Notes under the pieces: generated by a model
Databases searched by the model: none
What the model saw: the letters and a program-made list of their open reading frames with translations, nothing else
Told to the model about the DNA's origin: nothing
In this document: positions 1 through 11,480 of the stretch, piece by piece
How positions within the stretch are numbered: position 1 is the first letter of the stretch
Layout of the letters: each line of letters starts with the position of its first letter
Made by a program: the position numbers and the translations under genes
Source of the DNA: Cercophora sp. LCS_1
Taxonomy: Eukaryota; Ascomycota; Sordariomycetes; Sordariales; Lasiosphaeriaceae
Assembly (NCBI GenBank): GCA_036250225.1
Contig: JAPZLL010000012.1
Coordinates: forward strand, 620,001-684,000
DNA length: 64,000 nucleotides
Reading direction: 5' to 3'

Positions 1-2280
1 CCTGATGTGTAGAGCCGGGTCTCACCGACCAAGTCTACCAATTTTGGATAGATCTCGTCGTACCCCATCACACTGCCAATGGCACTCGAGCACATTGCAA
101 CCAGGGCGGCGTTGGGTAAGGTATCCCGGGCATCTCTCTTCTGTGCAGGGACCTCGTTGTCGTGCGTGCAGTCCATGAACAGCGCCTGCACAGGGACCTG
201 CTTGATGCGGCGAATGATCTCGCGAGTATACTGTGGCTCGCTCGGACCGCTCCCGTTCGCTGCCGGTGTGCGAACGTCAGCGCTGGAAATCTCATCCACC
301 TCGAAGCTACCGATAGGCCGGCCACCGTGACGATGGACGAGTCGACTGAGTTCACCCGTGCTCCACGCCTGCATTGCCTCGCGAACTAGAGAGCTGAGAC
401 CAAGGCGCTTGACAAACACGTAGTCCATTTCCTCGGAGCCTGTGAAGAGCTCAGCGACGACGTAGAGATCTGGCCGGACCCGGCGGGCTTCATCAAGAAT
501 ATGCTCAGCGACGTGCAGAGGGGTGGAGTGACAATTGTCGATGCGGAAACCGGCAAAGTACTTGGCCAGCATGCGAGCATATTTGGTCATGTGTTCCCAC
601 AACCAGGGGCTGTCCTCGGGTCCCTTTCCGTAGCGCAACTTTGTGCAATCACCCCAGACGATGACCTCGCGCCGCAGATACACCCGAGACTCTGGGCCAG
701 CATTATCGACAAGAGCATTGCCACCCCACACCCAGCCGTTGTTTACAAGAACAAGATCCTCTTTCTTGTGTTTGGCCGTTTGCTTGTTCTGTGGAAGACG
801 TGTAAAGTAGGTCTCGATGAGGGGGCTCTCCTTGTTGATTGGTCCCATCTTAGGTCCATGCTCGTCGAGACGGACGTACTTGATGCGGTTGAAGAGCTGC
901 TGGAGAATCTCGGCGATTTCAGCATCGTATTCTTTATAGAAAGGGACGTTCACAATGTCGAGAATCTCCACAATCTTGGTTCGGGCAGCAGCCTGGTCTG
1001 CGCTATCTCCCGTGTCGCCTTCGTACTTCCCAAAAATGGCGCTCAGAAGTGCCGCTGCAACACTTGGCGAAGCATTCCTCCTGAAGCGTTCACCGAGGTA
1101 GTCCATCCCTTGGAGACCGTGTTTAATCAGGAATTGTGCTTGTTCCTCCGGTTTGGCCGATCGCAGTCCCCCAATACCCTCGAGGCCGATCGAGCCTTCG
1201 GGGAACAATACTTTTCCGGCGATCCAGGACTCAACAGCTGCGTCCGCATCACGGTCGACATCGAGCGTATAATACTCCCAAAGGCGGATCTCGGCAATCA
1301 CTTCCTTCTTGATCGCTTCCATGATCTTGAGAAGATCATCTACCGATTTGAGTTCGGTGGGAAGACCGAGCTTTTCAAACCTGAGGCCGAGCTCCAATAA
1401 CTTGGTATCGAGAAGATATGCGGACTCGAGCCACGGCGCCGTCGTGAGGTTATAGCCAGCCTCGGGATGGTCCAGCAACCAAGCACTATTGTGGGCCGTG
1501 TGATTGAGGACAATGTCCGTCAGGCTGAGGAGAGAATGATTCTTCTCCAGACTTTCCACCATCTTTTGCACATCCTCTTCGCCTTCAGGGAAGCAGTTGG
1601 GATCCCAACCAAGCTGGTCATAAAGGCTGTAGGGCGAATTTGAAGCACCCCGGACCTGCAAGGGCGTAAAGTGAATCATGTTGTACCCACGATCGCTGAT
1701 TCCACGAAGATGACGTTCCCAGTCCTGTGGGTACTTGCCCATGAACTTGCTGATGATGGAAAACACCGAAAGTGCAGGGAGCGGCAAGGGCTGCCCCTCC
1801 AGCGTGAGGCGAGGCGCAACATCGATGTAGTAGAGTGGCGTCTGCTTGGTCTTGGTCTTGGAAGAGCCATTGGTGTGTGAAAGGGTGTCGGAGAGGTCAG
1901 GTAGTTCGGCGTAGGTGGTGTAGAAGGCATACGCGCCCGCCTCGTGGATTGGGATTGAGATCTCGAGGGTGCGGTTGAAGTCGGGGACGAGCCTGGAGTG
2001 ACGCGATTAGCTTCAAGAACGTGCGCATTCATGGTCGCATTCATGGTCCCGGCAATGTAACTCACTTGAATTCGCGGAACTGATCTCTGCGGAAAGGGGT
2101 GCCCTTCCCGGGGATGTTGACCCAGAGGCTGCCGTGGCGGCAAATGCTCGACGTTCCTTCGATCGCGAAGCGGATGACTACGGGGTCGCGTGTTTTTGGC
2201 GCAAGGTAAATGTACTCGCCGGGAACCTGCGGCGAGCCATCGTCGTTCAGGGGAAGCAAATAAACCTCGCTGGAAACCAT
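1..2280 (-). CDS. gdb1: Glycogen debranching enzyme, N-terminal half (5' part of gene; runs off the left edge)
   Basis: Bifunctional cytosolic enzyme (4-alpha-glucanotransferase plus amylo-alpha-1,6-glucosidase) that removes branch points during glycogen breakdown. The window holds two exons, 2066-2280 and 1-1992, joined across a 73-nt GTGAGT...CCAG intron (1993-2065), giving about 735 of the roughly 1,500 residues usual for the family. The start at 2280 (MVSSEVYLLPLND) is preferred because family members begin just before the YLLPL strand; an in-frame ATG at 2295 is the alternative. The glucanotransferase domain is visible: GFRIDNCHSTP carries the expected nucleophile Asp (~557), VVAELFTGSEE the acid/base Glu (~586), and MDCTHDNE the transition-state Asp (~683). 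The glucosidase half lies outside the window. Domain assignment is from remembered family motifs and is very secure. Confidence 0.95.
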
Positions 2281-4504
2281 TGTTTTGGGGATCATGGTGG
2301 AGGGGAAAAGAGGCCCGCAGCTTGGGAGCAACAAGCTTAGATAGGGGTGCTATCGGCCGCTTGGGTTACGTGCCCCGCGTCTAGATTCCCGCCCGATGAT
2401 GCCAAGCCCCTGATAAGGCAGAAACAGAGCGAGAAAATGCCAACTATCTCAGGGCATTCCGAATGCCACGTATTCGATGCGGATGAGGTGTTCGTAGACA
2501 GGGCAATTGGGTTGTGGTCGTCAGGAGGCAGAGCGGGGTGGGTGTGTGTCCGGCGATCAGGTATCCGCGAGGACGGGCTGCGCGATGTGTTATACAGAAT
2601 CCCAAAGTTGGGAAGGACCGGTCAGCCAAGACACGGCGAGAGACAGGCCGTTGCACTAAGATGCTTGAATTGGCGAGAAAGCAGGCAATTGTCGGTGAAG
2701 GGATGGGTCGAACAGAAATGCAGGAACGATGGTGGCCCCGAGGGCCATGCAAGCTGAACAAGGGAACCAACGTCCATAGTCTGGCGCCTCATCAAAACCG
2801 GTTGCTGCACCTCGCCAGCTTCCCAGCCCAATCTTCCGCTCCCTGGGGTCTTCAGATGCAGGGATTTCAAGGCACAAAGTTGCAGCGACTGCAATCCGTG
2901 GAGTGCACCTGTGTTCCGGCCACGACGGCTATAACCTAGCTCCGGTGGTTTGGGTCGGGTCCAATTGTGCTGCCATGATTCATGGAGACCCGCGGATCAT
3001 CGGATTGGACCCAGCAGAAGGGAACTGTTGTGCCCCTGGACTAGGCCATAGGTCGCACGGCCTGACGGGGCAATGAAGCAGTGTCGGTATCCGGGCAAGC
3101 TTCCAGGCTTGAGCTTCCCTTGTCGAAGTTGCTCGACAGAGGGCTAGCTCTTGCTTTTGTTCACTCAATTTCCATGTTCAATTCGCGATCCTCCAGGAGA
3201 AATGGGCAACGGAGTTTTCGCGCTCCCCAGTTCTCATTCCCATCGAAGCTATGCGTGCGCGGGGATGGCTGCCAGACCGCCAAGACCAGCCCCTCCTTCA
3301 TGCTCGATGACATCAGCGACTTGCAGTCTGGTCTTGGCTGTCGAGAGATGCTGATCGATCTCCCGCTGCGGGGAATCAATCCCATTGGGAGATTTTTGTT
3401 TCGACTCGAGAGCCGTGACGTCGATCATCAGCCTTGGATGGATCCATATCACCTGCAATTGCAAACCATTCGATTGTTAGCTCTCCAGTCCACGTGAGTA
3501 TAACATTCTCACAATCTCAACTTGCAGAGCCTGAGACATTGCCGTGTAACATATGCAAGTAATCCAAAGGCAATAACGTCATGATATGTCATACGCCGGC
3601 AAGTTGTCACTAATATGTCTCGGGTAGGTTCTCCAATATTCCCAATTCTCATCCTCACAAGGCATATTTTCGTAGTCGTCTGCGTGGCGTTTCGTATCCA
3701 ACGGCAGTTGAGAGGTAAAGTGGTAAGTTGTTTCGTGGATTCCCACCTCTTTCCCACCAAAATAGTACAATTTTATCGGATAGCAGCAGATATTAATAGT
3801 ATGATCCCCCAAGGGACCCAATCAGACCTTTTGTCTCTGGATCCGGGTCGTTCCGGCGGCCGGGGTCGCAAGTTGGTGTGTCCGGAAGGCCGGCTGGAGG
3901 GGAGGGAAGGGAACCGGGCCAGCCCGATGCCAAAAGTCTGTTTCCACTCCTCCGGCGCCGCACGGCCGAGGCCTCGCTGGGACCGAGGAATTTCGAGAAC
4001 ATCAAAAAGGAAGCTCGGTCTTTACACCTTGTAAATCTTATCTGTTCCCCTGGATTCTGCCTCGGAGCAGCAACAGTGAGGTGGCATTGGGACGGAAATT
4101 GGCCTTGGCAGCCGGGCGACCTCGGCCGACCCAGACCGCGACGGCTGTGGCCGAGGTGTGGCCGAGGTGAGCAGACTCGGCAGGGCGCAGGAGGCCTGGG
4201 GCCGGTGCCTGTCACAAGCCTGGCAGCGAAGGACGGGACAAAAAAAATGGTTGAGGGCGGAGCGCGCAGAAATGGCAGGCGGTGTCCGGATTCTGCCGCG
4301 CTTCCTTGCGTCATGCCCGGTCCCTGACCAACCGTTTTGTCGAGGTGCTCACAAGCTTGGGATCAGTGGCGCACTCCACGAGATCACTTCCGATCTTGGT
4401 AACAAAGACGTCCGCCGTCCCAATTCCAGTCCGAGACGGCGCCTCCGCCCTCTGCCCCTCCCTTCCCGATGAGCTTGTGTCGTGGCCCCTCCCTCGTGGC
4501 TCCG
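2281..4504. other. Intergenic region between divergent gdb1 and gpd genes
   Basis: About 2.2 kb with no reading frame that resembles a protein family on either strand. It must contain the divergent promoters of the debranching enzyme and glycerol-3-phosphate dehydrogenase genes. I see no repeat or mobile-element signature. Confidence 0.6.
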
Positions 4505-4511
4505 TATAAAA
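4505..4511 (+). promoter_or_regulatory. TATA box of the glycerol-3-phosphate dehydrogenase gene
   Basis: A TATAAAA motif lies 312 nt upstream of the chosen start and is followed by a long C/T-rich leader (about 4540-4815), typical of strongly expressed fungal genes. Its position argues that the in-frame ATG at 4469 is not transcribed from this promoter, which supports the start at 4823. Confidence 0.6.
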
Positions 4512-4822
4512 TCATCACCATTCCTTGCCTGCAGCGGAGCACCTGTCTGTTTGGCCAGACCTTTCGACGCTCACACCGCTTTCCCCATCCACTGCCCAAC
4601 GTGACCAGTCTGCATTATCATACCCACTTGCCGACCTGGGTCCCGTCCAAACCCGGTCCCTCGCTTCCCAACTTCTCAACATTCCCATCCCGACGCTCTC
4701 GCCCTCCTCGCTGCCCAGTCTCACGACTCCCCAGTGCATCCTCTCCTTGCTGTTCAACCCCGGGAGTCTCTACGCCCTTTGCACCTACGTCATCTTCCCG
4801 TCGTCTATCACAAGCCGCCAAA

Positions 4823-6052
4823 ATGACGGTTTCGAACGGCTCGTCTCGGCAAAAGCACAAGGTGGCTGTCATCGGCTCCGGCAATTGGGGCACCACGGTC
4901 GCCAAGCTCATCGCGGAGAGCACCGCCGAGCATCCGGATGTGTTCGAGGAGGATGTGCAAATGTGGGTGTACGAGGAGAACGTGACGCTTGCAAAGGACT
5001 CGCCGCACTACGACCCCGCAGTGGGTGACCAACCGCAAAAGCTTACGTCCATAATCAACAAGTACCATGAGAATGTCAAGTATCTCCCCAAGATCGCCCT
5101 GCCGCCGAACGTCGTTGCGAACCCCAGTCTTGCGGATGCCGTCAAGGGCGCCACGGTTCTCATCTTCAACTTTCCCCACGAGTTTATCAACAACATCCTC
5201 AAGCAGATGGAGGGCCACATCCTCCCGTATGCCCGGGGTATAAGCTGCATCAAGGGTGTTACGGTGACCGACGATAAGATTGAGCTCATCTGCGAGCATA
5301 TTGGCGAGTCCCTGGGCATCTACTGCGGTGCGCTGAGCGGCGCAAACATTGCGTCCGAGATCGCCAACGAGGAGTGGTGCGAGACTACCATTGCCTACAA
5401 CACGCCCAAGTGCGACCAACGGGGGGCCGATGGCGCCTCGAATGGTGCCTCCGACACCGAGCACAAGGACTCCCACGGTCGTGTCTTCAAGAAGCCTCTT
5501 GTTGCCATTCCCGAAGACTACCCTCCTCTCGACCACGACGAGTTTTACAAGCTCTTTAGCCGGCCTTATTTCACCGTCTCCATGGTCTCGGATGTTGTTG
5601 GCGTCTCCCTGGGTGGCGCCCTCAAGAACATTGTTGCCATTGCCTGTGGTTTCGTCGAGGGCCACGGCTGGAACATGACGGCCAAGACGGCCGTCATGCG
5701 CCGTGGCATGCTGGAGATTCTTGCCTTCTCGAAGGAGTTCTTCCCCGGAAAGGTGGATCCGAGGACGCTGTGGGAGGAGAGCGCGGGCTGGGGTGACATG
5801 ATAGTGTCATGCACGGCAGCCCGCAACTGGCGATACTCGAAGATGGCAGTTGAGCGTGGCGTCTCAGTTCAGGAGATTGAGCGGACAGAGCTCAACGGCC
5901 AGAAGCTTCAGGGTATCTCCACCTCAAGAGAGGTCAGCAGCTTCTTGAAGGCGAGAGGCATGGAGGATCACTATCCCCTTTTCAAGGCGGTAGAGCTTAT
6001 TCTGGATCAAAAGATCAAGGTGGAGGATATTCCCAAATTGTTTAGAAAGTAG
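4823..6052 (+). CDS. gpd1: Glycerol-3-phosphate dehydrogenase (NAD+)
   Basis: Cytosolic enzyme reducing dihydroxyacetone phosphate to glycerol-3-phosphate with NADH, feeding glycerol (osmolyte) and phospholipid synthesis. It is a single exon of 409 residues. The N-terminal Rossmann motif GSGNWG is at residues 18-23, the substrate-site segment FNFPHEF follows, and the C-terminal domain carries the catalytic-lysine motif GGALKNIVA and the RNWRYSKMAVERG stretch. An insert of about 30 residues rich in Ser, Asp and Gly (around 5415-5490) separates the conserved blocks. The start at 4823 has a good context (GCCAAAATGA) and places the nucleotide-binding fold at the usual distance from the N terminus. 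The frame is open upstream to 4469, but that extension has no family resemblance and reaches past the TATA box. Confidence 0.95.
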   Translation: MTVSNGSSRQKHKVAVIGSGNWGTTVAKLIAESTAEHPDVFEEDVQMWVYEENVTLAKDSPHYDPAVGDQPQKLTSIINKYHENVKYLPKIALPPNVVANPSLADAVKGATVLIFNFPHEFINNILKQMEGHILPYARGISCIKGVTVTDDKIELICEHIGESLGIYCGALSGANIASEIANEEWCETTIAYNTPKCDQRGADGASNGASDTEHKDSHGRVFKKPLVAIPEDYPPLDHDEFYKLFSRPYFTVSMVSDVVGVSLGGALKNIVAIACGFVEGHGWNMTAKTAVMRRGMLEILAFSKEFFPGKVDPRTLWEESAGWGDMIVSCTAARNWRYSKMAVERGVSVQEIERTELNGQKLQGISTSREVSSFLKARGMEDHYPLFKAVELILDQKIKVEDIPKLFRK

Positions 6053-6371
6053 AGGTTAAAAAAAAATTGGTCCACTGGTTAGATAGAGGTCACGGCAAGG
6101 GGCGGGACGGGGCGGGAGGGTCAGCTCGGGGTCTGGGCAAGGGACGGCACAGGAAAGGCATGGCGTTCATTTATCGTAGCTGGATTGCATTGGCGATGGT
6201 TTCCAAACTTTACACCAGGTTGAATCCCACGCGGGGCCGGGCTGAGGGGTTGAAAGTATGACCAATGATGAGAGTATTGAGTTACATGCTCGAAGCAAGC
6301 CACGCACTTGCTCCTGTCTGGGAAAAAAAAATCGTGAATACCTTGTTGCCGTCGTTTCACCCACCACGCTC
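6053..6371. other. Convergent 3' spacer
   Basis: 318 bases between the stop codons of the dehydrogenase (+) and the cyclotransferase-like gene (-). An A-run follows the dehydrogenase stop at about 6059-6067. No gene is visible. Confidence 0.6.
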
Positions 6372-7706
6372 TTACTCGTTCGCACTCGCCAACAAACCTC
6401 GTTTCTCTTCATCGTCGCATGCCTCCTCGCCTCGTAACCATCGAAGTGAACCCCGTCTCTGTCGCCGCACAACACCCACATCGTCGCCATCTTCAATCGT
6501 CCTTTCGCCATCGCCGAAAATCGGCTTGGCAATCGCATCGTAGCTCATCCACACAAGGTTGAACACAACCGTCATCATCCCGGACAACCACGTCGGCACC
6601 TTACCCTCGTCATCCGCAAACAGTTTCCCACCAAAAAGCACGATGATGAACAAGGGCGCCCAAAACAACAAGAACAAAACTTGCCCAACCCTCTGCCGGC
6701 ACGTAGTAATCGTATACGGCTTCAAGGATCCCAAATACTCTTGATAAGCCCCTGGGAGATCATGCTCCTTGGCCCCCTCGGTGATCAACCCCAGATACCG
6801 CGCCGAAGGTTGCGCATAATCAGGATCAGGTCGCCTCACAGGGAGCAGCAACTTTTTAAACCAAGACGGCGGCTCCGGCATCTCGGGCTCATCTCCATCA
6901 TCATCATCATCATCTCCGCCATCCCGCGTCTTATCCTTATCCCCATCGTTCGGAACATCCGGTAGCCTGGGCGCATACAACGTTCTCGCAATGAACGGCT
7001 TCGGCAGTTCCGGAACGGGCGGCTTCTCGGGGACCCCAACCGTCGGTGGAAGCGCCAGACATGGCACGAGGATCTCGCGGTAGGATGCGCCGCCGCCCTC
7101 GGTGGCCATGATCTTGGCAAAGTCGGAGCGGGTCACCTCGTAGACTACCCCGATCAGGCCGCCGTCCCATGTTGGATCGCCCGTCGCGCTGTGGTGCGGC
7201 GGCTTGAACGGCGGCGGGTCGGGGAGGTCAGGGATGTCGGGCGCCCCTGGGGGTAGTTTCGGCGGGGTCCCGGGGATTTTGCGGATGGCGGTGTTGGCGA
7301 AACAGGGCTCGCGATAGGGTAGCCCGGCCAGGTCGAAGACCAAGCGGAGGGACGGGGCCGAGACGTTCACCCGGGAGATGGGGCGGATGCCGCGGCGGCC
7401 GAGGAAGACTTCGGATGATAGATTGGAGCCATAGGCTAGGTAGAGGAGGGTTTCGGGTTGTGCGGGTCCGGCGGGGGCGAGGACCGGCTCGCTGGGAAAG
7501 GGGAAGGGCACGGCGTCGGGCTGGGTCAGACGGGCTGACGGGGTGCGCGGGATGGAGGCGACAAGCGGGTAGGAGGGGGCTTTGGGCTGGGGTGGTTCGA
7601 GGGTTTGCAGTCGGCGCCAGATGCTGAAGCCCAAGTCTGGACGGCGCGGTGGGGCGTCGACTGTCGCGGGATTGGACGCCGCGGCGTCTACGGTTTGCGG
7701 GCTCAT
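6372..7706 (-). CDS. Membrane-anchored gamma-glutamylcyclotransferase-like protein
   Basis: Single-exon protein of 444 residues. The signature of gamma-glutamylcyclotransferase folds, YLAYGSNL, is at about residues 89-96, and a second conserved block, GVVYEVTRSDFAKIMATEGG (186-205), holds the likely catalytic Glu203. Enzymes of this fold cyclise gamma-glutamyl amides to 5-oxoproline in glutathione turnover, and relatives act in fungal thiol metabolism. Unusual for a ~180-residue enzyme fold, the N terminus is a Pro-rich tail of about 85 residues, an acidic Asp-run follows the catalytic domain (~263-272), and two hydrophobic segments near 342-362 and 374-393 suggest membrane anchoring close to the C terminus. 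The substrate cannot be read from the sequence. Confidence 0.8.
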   Translation of the reverse strand: MSPQTVDAAASNPATVDAPPRRPDLGFSIWRRLQTLEPPQPKAPSYPLVASIPRTPSARLTQPDAVPFPFPSEPVLAPAGPAQPETLLYLAYGSNLSSEVFLGRRGIRPISRVNVSAPSLRLVFDLAGLPYREPCFANTAIRKIPGTPPKLPPGAPDIPDLPDPPPFKPPHHSATGDPTWDGGLIGVVYEVTRSDFAKIMATEGGGASYREILVPCLALPPTVGVPEKPPVPELPKPFIARTLYAPRLPDVPNDGDKDKTRDGGDDDDDDGDEPEMPEPPSWFKKLLLPVRRPDPDYAQPSARYLGLITEGAKEHDLPGAYQEYLGSLKPYTITTCRQRVGQVLFLLFWAPLFIIVLFGGKLFADDEGKVPTWLSGMMTVVFNLVWMSYDAIAKPIFGDGERTIEDGDDVGVVRRQRRGSLRWLRGEEACDDEEKRGLLASANE

Positions 7707-8608
7707 TGGGGTTCTTATTCAGGAGCAAGTGCCGATGATGCAAGGTACGATTTCGCAAGATGCGGTAATGATGGCGAGCTCAAGAGGCGATGTGTAATCG
7801 TGGCACCGGATTGATATAGGTATCGTGGGCGGATGACGTTGCGGAAGACCGACGTTCTCCACTTCACGTGCACGCAGCCGGGGGTCGGGCGATTAACATC
7901 CCGTCTCGGACATCATCCGGCCACTTTCAACAGCAACCAAAACAGTGGCAGCAACCAGAGCCCCTGAGAATATCAAGGAGAATGCTATACATTTGTAAGC
8001 TGATTGAACCGTGGCAGGCTCAGCTCGTCTCCACTTCTCAACTCCTGCTTCTGAAAAGAACAACCATTGGACACTTGAACAACTTAGGATCCTTCGATTT
8101 TCGATCGACGCCAAGCTTCGTACATGTCGACCGTTACCATGTCAGAGCTGGTGTAATTGAGGTTGAGCAGTTTCCTAATGGCATCATAAACGGGTGTGTC
8201 AGTCTGAAGTGAGGAAAGTGGGAGAGATGCGGACAGCCATACACTACCCGAACGCATACTCCGGCAGATGGGGATTTATGTGAACTCCCATGGACCTCTC
8301 CTGCTACCTTCCGTATAAGTCGATATGATGGTTGATGGTACCCTGGGTGCGCGGGCTGGGAAATGTCTCCCATCCATGTCTCTCCCACCGTAGTAGGTAG
8401 GAGGTGCGCCGCACTGAGTTGCGCCTTCCCTCGATGAGAAGCGTGGCTCCTCAAGGAAGCCACGATCATGCCTGAATCGCCTGTGATTTCGTTTTTAAAT
8501 GCAGGAAGAACACACTTCAGCTACTCGCGCCTTCTCCCCTTGCCATGTAATCTTCGAACACCGTTGAGCGAGCAACTGCTTTCCTGACCAGTCTTCTCAC
8601 CTGCCAGT
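7707..8608. other. Divergent promoter region
   Basis: About 0.9 kb between two divergent genes. No coding sequence is recognised and no notable repeat is seen. Confidence 0.5.
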
Positions 8609-10882
8609 ATGGGGTGCAATCGCACTTCAATCTCTCTTCGAGACGTTACTTCTACCATGGATCCCCGAACATCACCACAGCCGGCAACCATAAACTACGT
8701 GCGTGGTGATCTAAGAATCGCCTGGCCTTGTTGGGCAACCGGTAGTCTATCACCGCCCGCCAACTCCAAGGTAGAGGATCCTCGCTTCCGAGAGGCGAAC
8801 GATCTGGCCTACTTTGCTACACCAGCTCCAGCAGTCGTCATCAAGCCAAAGAAGAAGGACCTCTTGGCTGAGATGCTTCAAGGAGTCATTGAGAATACCC
8901 CAGCGCCTGAGCCCATTTCCGACTCAGAGTCGAGCGTCAGTTCTTGGGCTCCGCCGGCACTGGAGAAAGTGGTGCCGAAGCCTCGCGAGCCGAAGAGAAC
9001 CAACGGACGGAAGGCTCAAGATAAGTCCAAGACGCAACCTAAGAAGGATTTCCCGTCGTCCGGTCACAAGGAAGCTCCTGCCCCTTCAGACTCGATTGAC
9101 CCCACAAATCTTCCCGACTCCCCTCCCAAAAAGGGCCAAGCTCGCTCGACGGCCCAAGCTAAACCTCAAAAGCGCAAGCCAGGTGACAGAGACCTCGGAG
9201 ATGAGGAGTATCAGGACCTCGCCCAGGCTGAGTCGAGACCACGTAAAGTGGCCAAGACCGCCCCAGCCCTGAGCTCGCGTTCGAAGCAATCGACTTCCAA
9301 GCCTTGTGACAATACTGCTAGCACTACCAGTGCAGCTTCCTTGAAGGGCCCATCTACTCAAAAGGAGGAGGCCATTGAAACTGAGCCAACTGCAGCTCAC
9401 TCTCCTACCAAGCAACATCACGACCTCGAAACAAACCATCTCGTCCAAGAGGACCATCATCGCTATGAGGGTGCCTTTACTCAAGCGCTTGGGTCCAATC
9501 TTTGCCCGGGATCAGACACAAAGGGATACAAGAACACCCCGAGGGCGCTCTCAAAAGAGCCCTCGCTTGATCCAGTTGACCTCTTGAACATTCCCTCGGC
9601 ACAAAGACGAAGGCCGGATTCACCGGAAGATGAGCCCGCTTTCCTCCCCGAGGAACTGGAGCACGTGGTGAGGCTTTCACCACCGGTCAGATCCCTTGAG
9701 CTTCAACCCCCCGGAACGTCGTCTTCCGGGTTGTTTGTCTCGAGCGACAGGATGCAACCCGGCAATTACGTGCCTAACACCGCCATGTCAGCGTCTCGGT
9801 TGCTTGACCGCGCAGAGGCAAACGTGGTTCACAGTTCAGAGACTACTTGCGCTACACCCCCTACCGACGAGCAAACTCTTGCGCCTAGCACCCCAAGGCC
9901 AAATAGGATGAGAAATCCCCGATCTGCTGAGAACCCCTTTATGTCTACGGATCCTTTCAACGGGTTCGCTGCAAGGCCGATGCTGAATGTCAAGAATTCG
10001 ACAGACTATCAAGGCCGAGACGGCGAGGAGCGGTGGAGAAGGGCGACAGAGGACGACTCTCCACCGGCTGTTCTCTGCAACATAATCAAGGTGAGCATAC
10101 TGTTGGCAAAAAAAAGCGACATCTTGGCTGACTTGTAGTGCTAGTCAGTGCACCGCTCGTTGAAGCCAAGAGAGCAACGTATCGAGGCAATCGCTCAGGA
10201 ATATAAGACGAACGGAAAACGGTTGATCAGCGACTTGAGCTCTGCACATGCCCTTGAGCGATCGCAGTCGGTCGAAGCATATCAGCAAGCATCGCGCACT
10301 GTTTTGGCTGCATTCAACAAGGCGGAAGCAGACATGGCCCGGGTTGTCGAGGAACTTCAGCTCCTCGACGTCGATAGAGCACTGGCAGTCGTCAGCCATC
10401 CAAACTTCGTGGAGAAGCTTGGAAATCTTTGCCGCCTGTTTGACAAAAAGTTCAGCAGCAAGTACTCTAACATCGATAGTGGCGCAGACTCAACTCCGGA
10501 TGCAAGAGATTCAGCGGGAGTTGACGAGGACGTCGTCCAGGAAATGCAAGCCAGACTCCTTGAAGAGGTCAAAAAGCCCGACGAACCGTTTGACTTGGAA
10601 TCGAAGAAGATTCACGCCGAGGTGGATTTGCTTCTCCAAGGGCATCTCAACGGTGATACAGAAATGCCCAATCCCCCATCCGTGGTCAGGGAGCTCAAGT
10701 CACCAAGGGACAAGATGTATGACAGTATGGAGGGTTACGTTGATGGATTGATGCGGTATGTGCAAGAGCCGGCTGGTGAAGAAGATCCGGACTATCACCG
10801 CATGGGTAGCGAATATGGAGGTGAAGATCACCTCGAGGACGAGGGGCGAGTTGACGACTCTGACGGCTCGCACCACGAGTGA
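8609..10882 (+). CDS. Orphan nuclear-type protein, long disordered N terminus plus helical C-terminal domain
   Basis: I do not recognise this family. Two exons, 8609-10090 and 10145-10882, are joined across a 54-nt intron with GTGAGC donor, CTGAC branch site and CTAG acceptor. The alternative acceptor at 10138 would leave an in-frame TAG. The product is 739 residues. Residues ~60-480 are low-complexity and rich in Ser, Pro, Lys and Glu, with several basic clusters (PKKKD, RPRKVAK) that could act as nuclear localisation signals. Exon 2 encodes a predicted helical region (QRIEAIAQEYKTNGKRLISD onward) that continues through a VVEELQLLD segment, and ends in an acidic tail. A second ATG at 8657 is an alternative start. 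Chromatin or cell-cycle scaffolding would fit the composition, but that is only inference. Confidence 0.75.
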
Positions 10883-11341
10883 GCTGGGTGCGAGAAGGCT
10901 GTTGAATCTTGTGGGTGGAATGTGCATTTGTATTTTTTCGAGGGACCTGTCACCGTCGTTCTCTTGTGGCTGAGTTATTGCGATTTGAGGGCGCCATCCA
11001 TGAGTTTGAGGGTCACGTTCACACTCAACCGCTGACACGGAGCCGGTTCAGAAAATAGTGCTCCTTCCATTATAAAAGTAGCTATCTTCCCACTTATTAG
11101 AAAATTATCATTAAGCCATTCCCAATATGACTTGCAATGCATTCGCCGATGCTGCTGTGTGATTTGTACCTTTACCAGTACATGAAGTGCGCTCGCCAAC
11201 GCCTGAGATGTCGTTGCCAATGCCCGAGATATCTATGATGCCTTTGATACCTCTCAACTCTGACTGCCTGTTCATGCTTTGTCCCGAAAAGAAAACAAAT
11301 TTACGCAAAAGTCGCCATCTGCCGAAAAACTGGGTGCCCAT
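10883..11341. other. Convergent 3' spacer
   Basis: About 460 bases downstream of the orphan gene (+) and of the minus-strand gene. AT-rich patches around 11060-11110 are consistent with 3' UTR and polyadenylation signals. No gene is seen. Confidence 0.5.
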
Positions 11342-11480
11342 CTAAACGAAAGGACCACCGCCCAAGAACATCGGTAACTCGCGTCGAAAACCCTTCCACG
11401 GATCGTTATCATCGTTATCATCGTTGTCGTCGTCCTTCTTATCCTTCTTATCCTTCTTGCTCGTCCTGCTCGTCTTGTCC

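Noticed and set aside
501..1400. 299-codon open frame on the plus strand
   Set aside because: It is antisense to the glycogen debranching enzyme, whose catalytic motifs are clear on the minus strand. The plus-strand product resembles no family.
4808..5665. 285-codon open frame on the minus strand
   Set aside because: Antisense shadow of glycerol-3-phosphate dehydrogenase, caused by codon bias.
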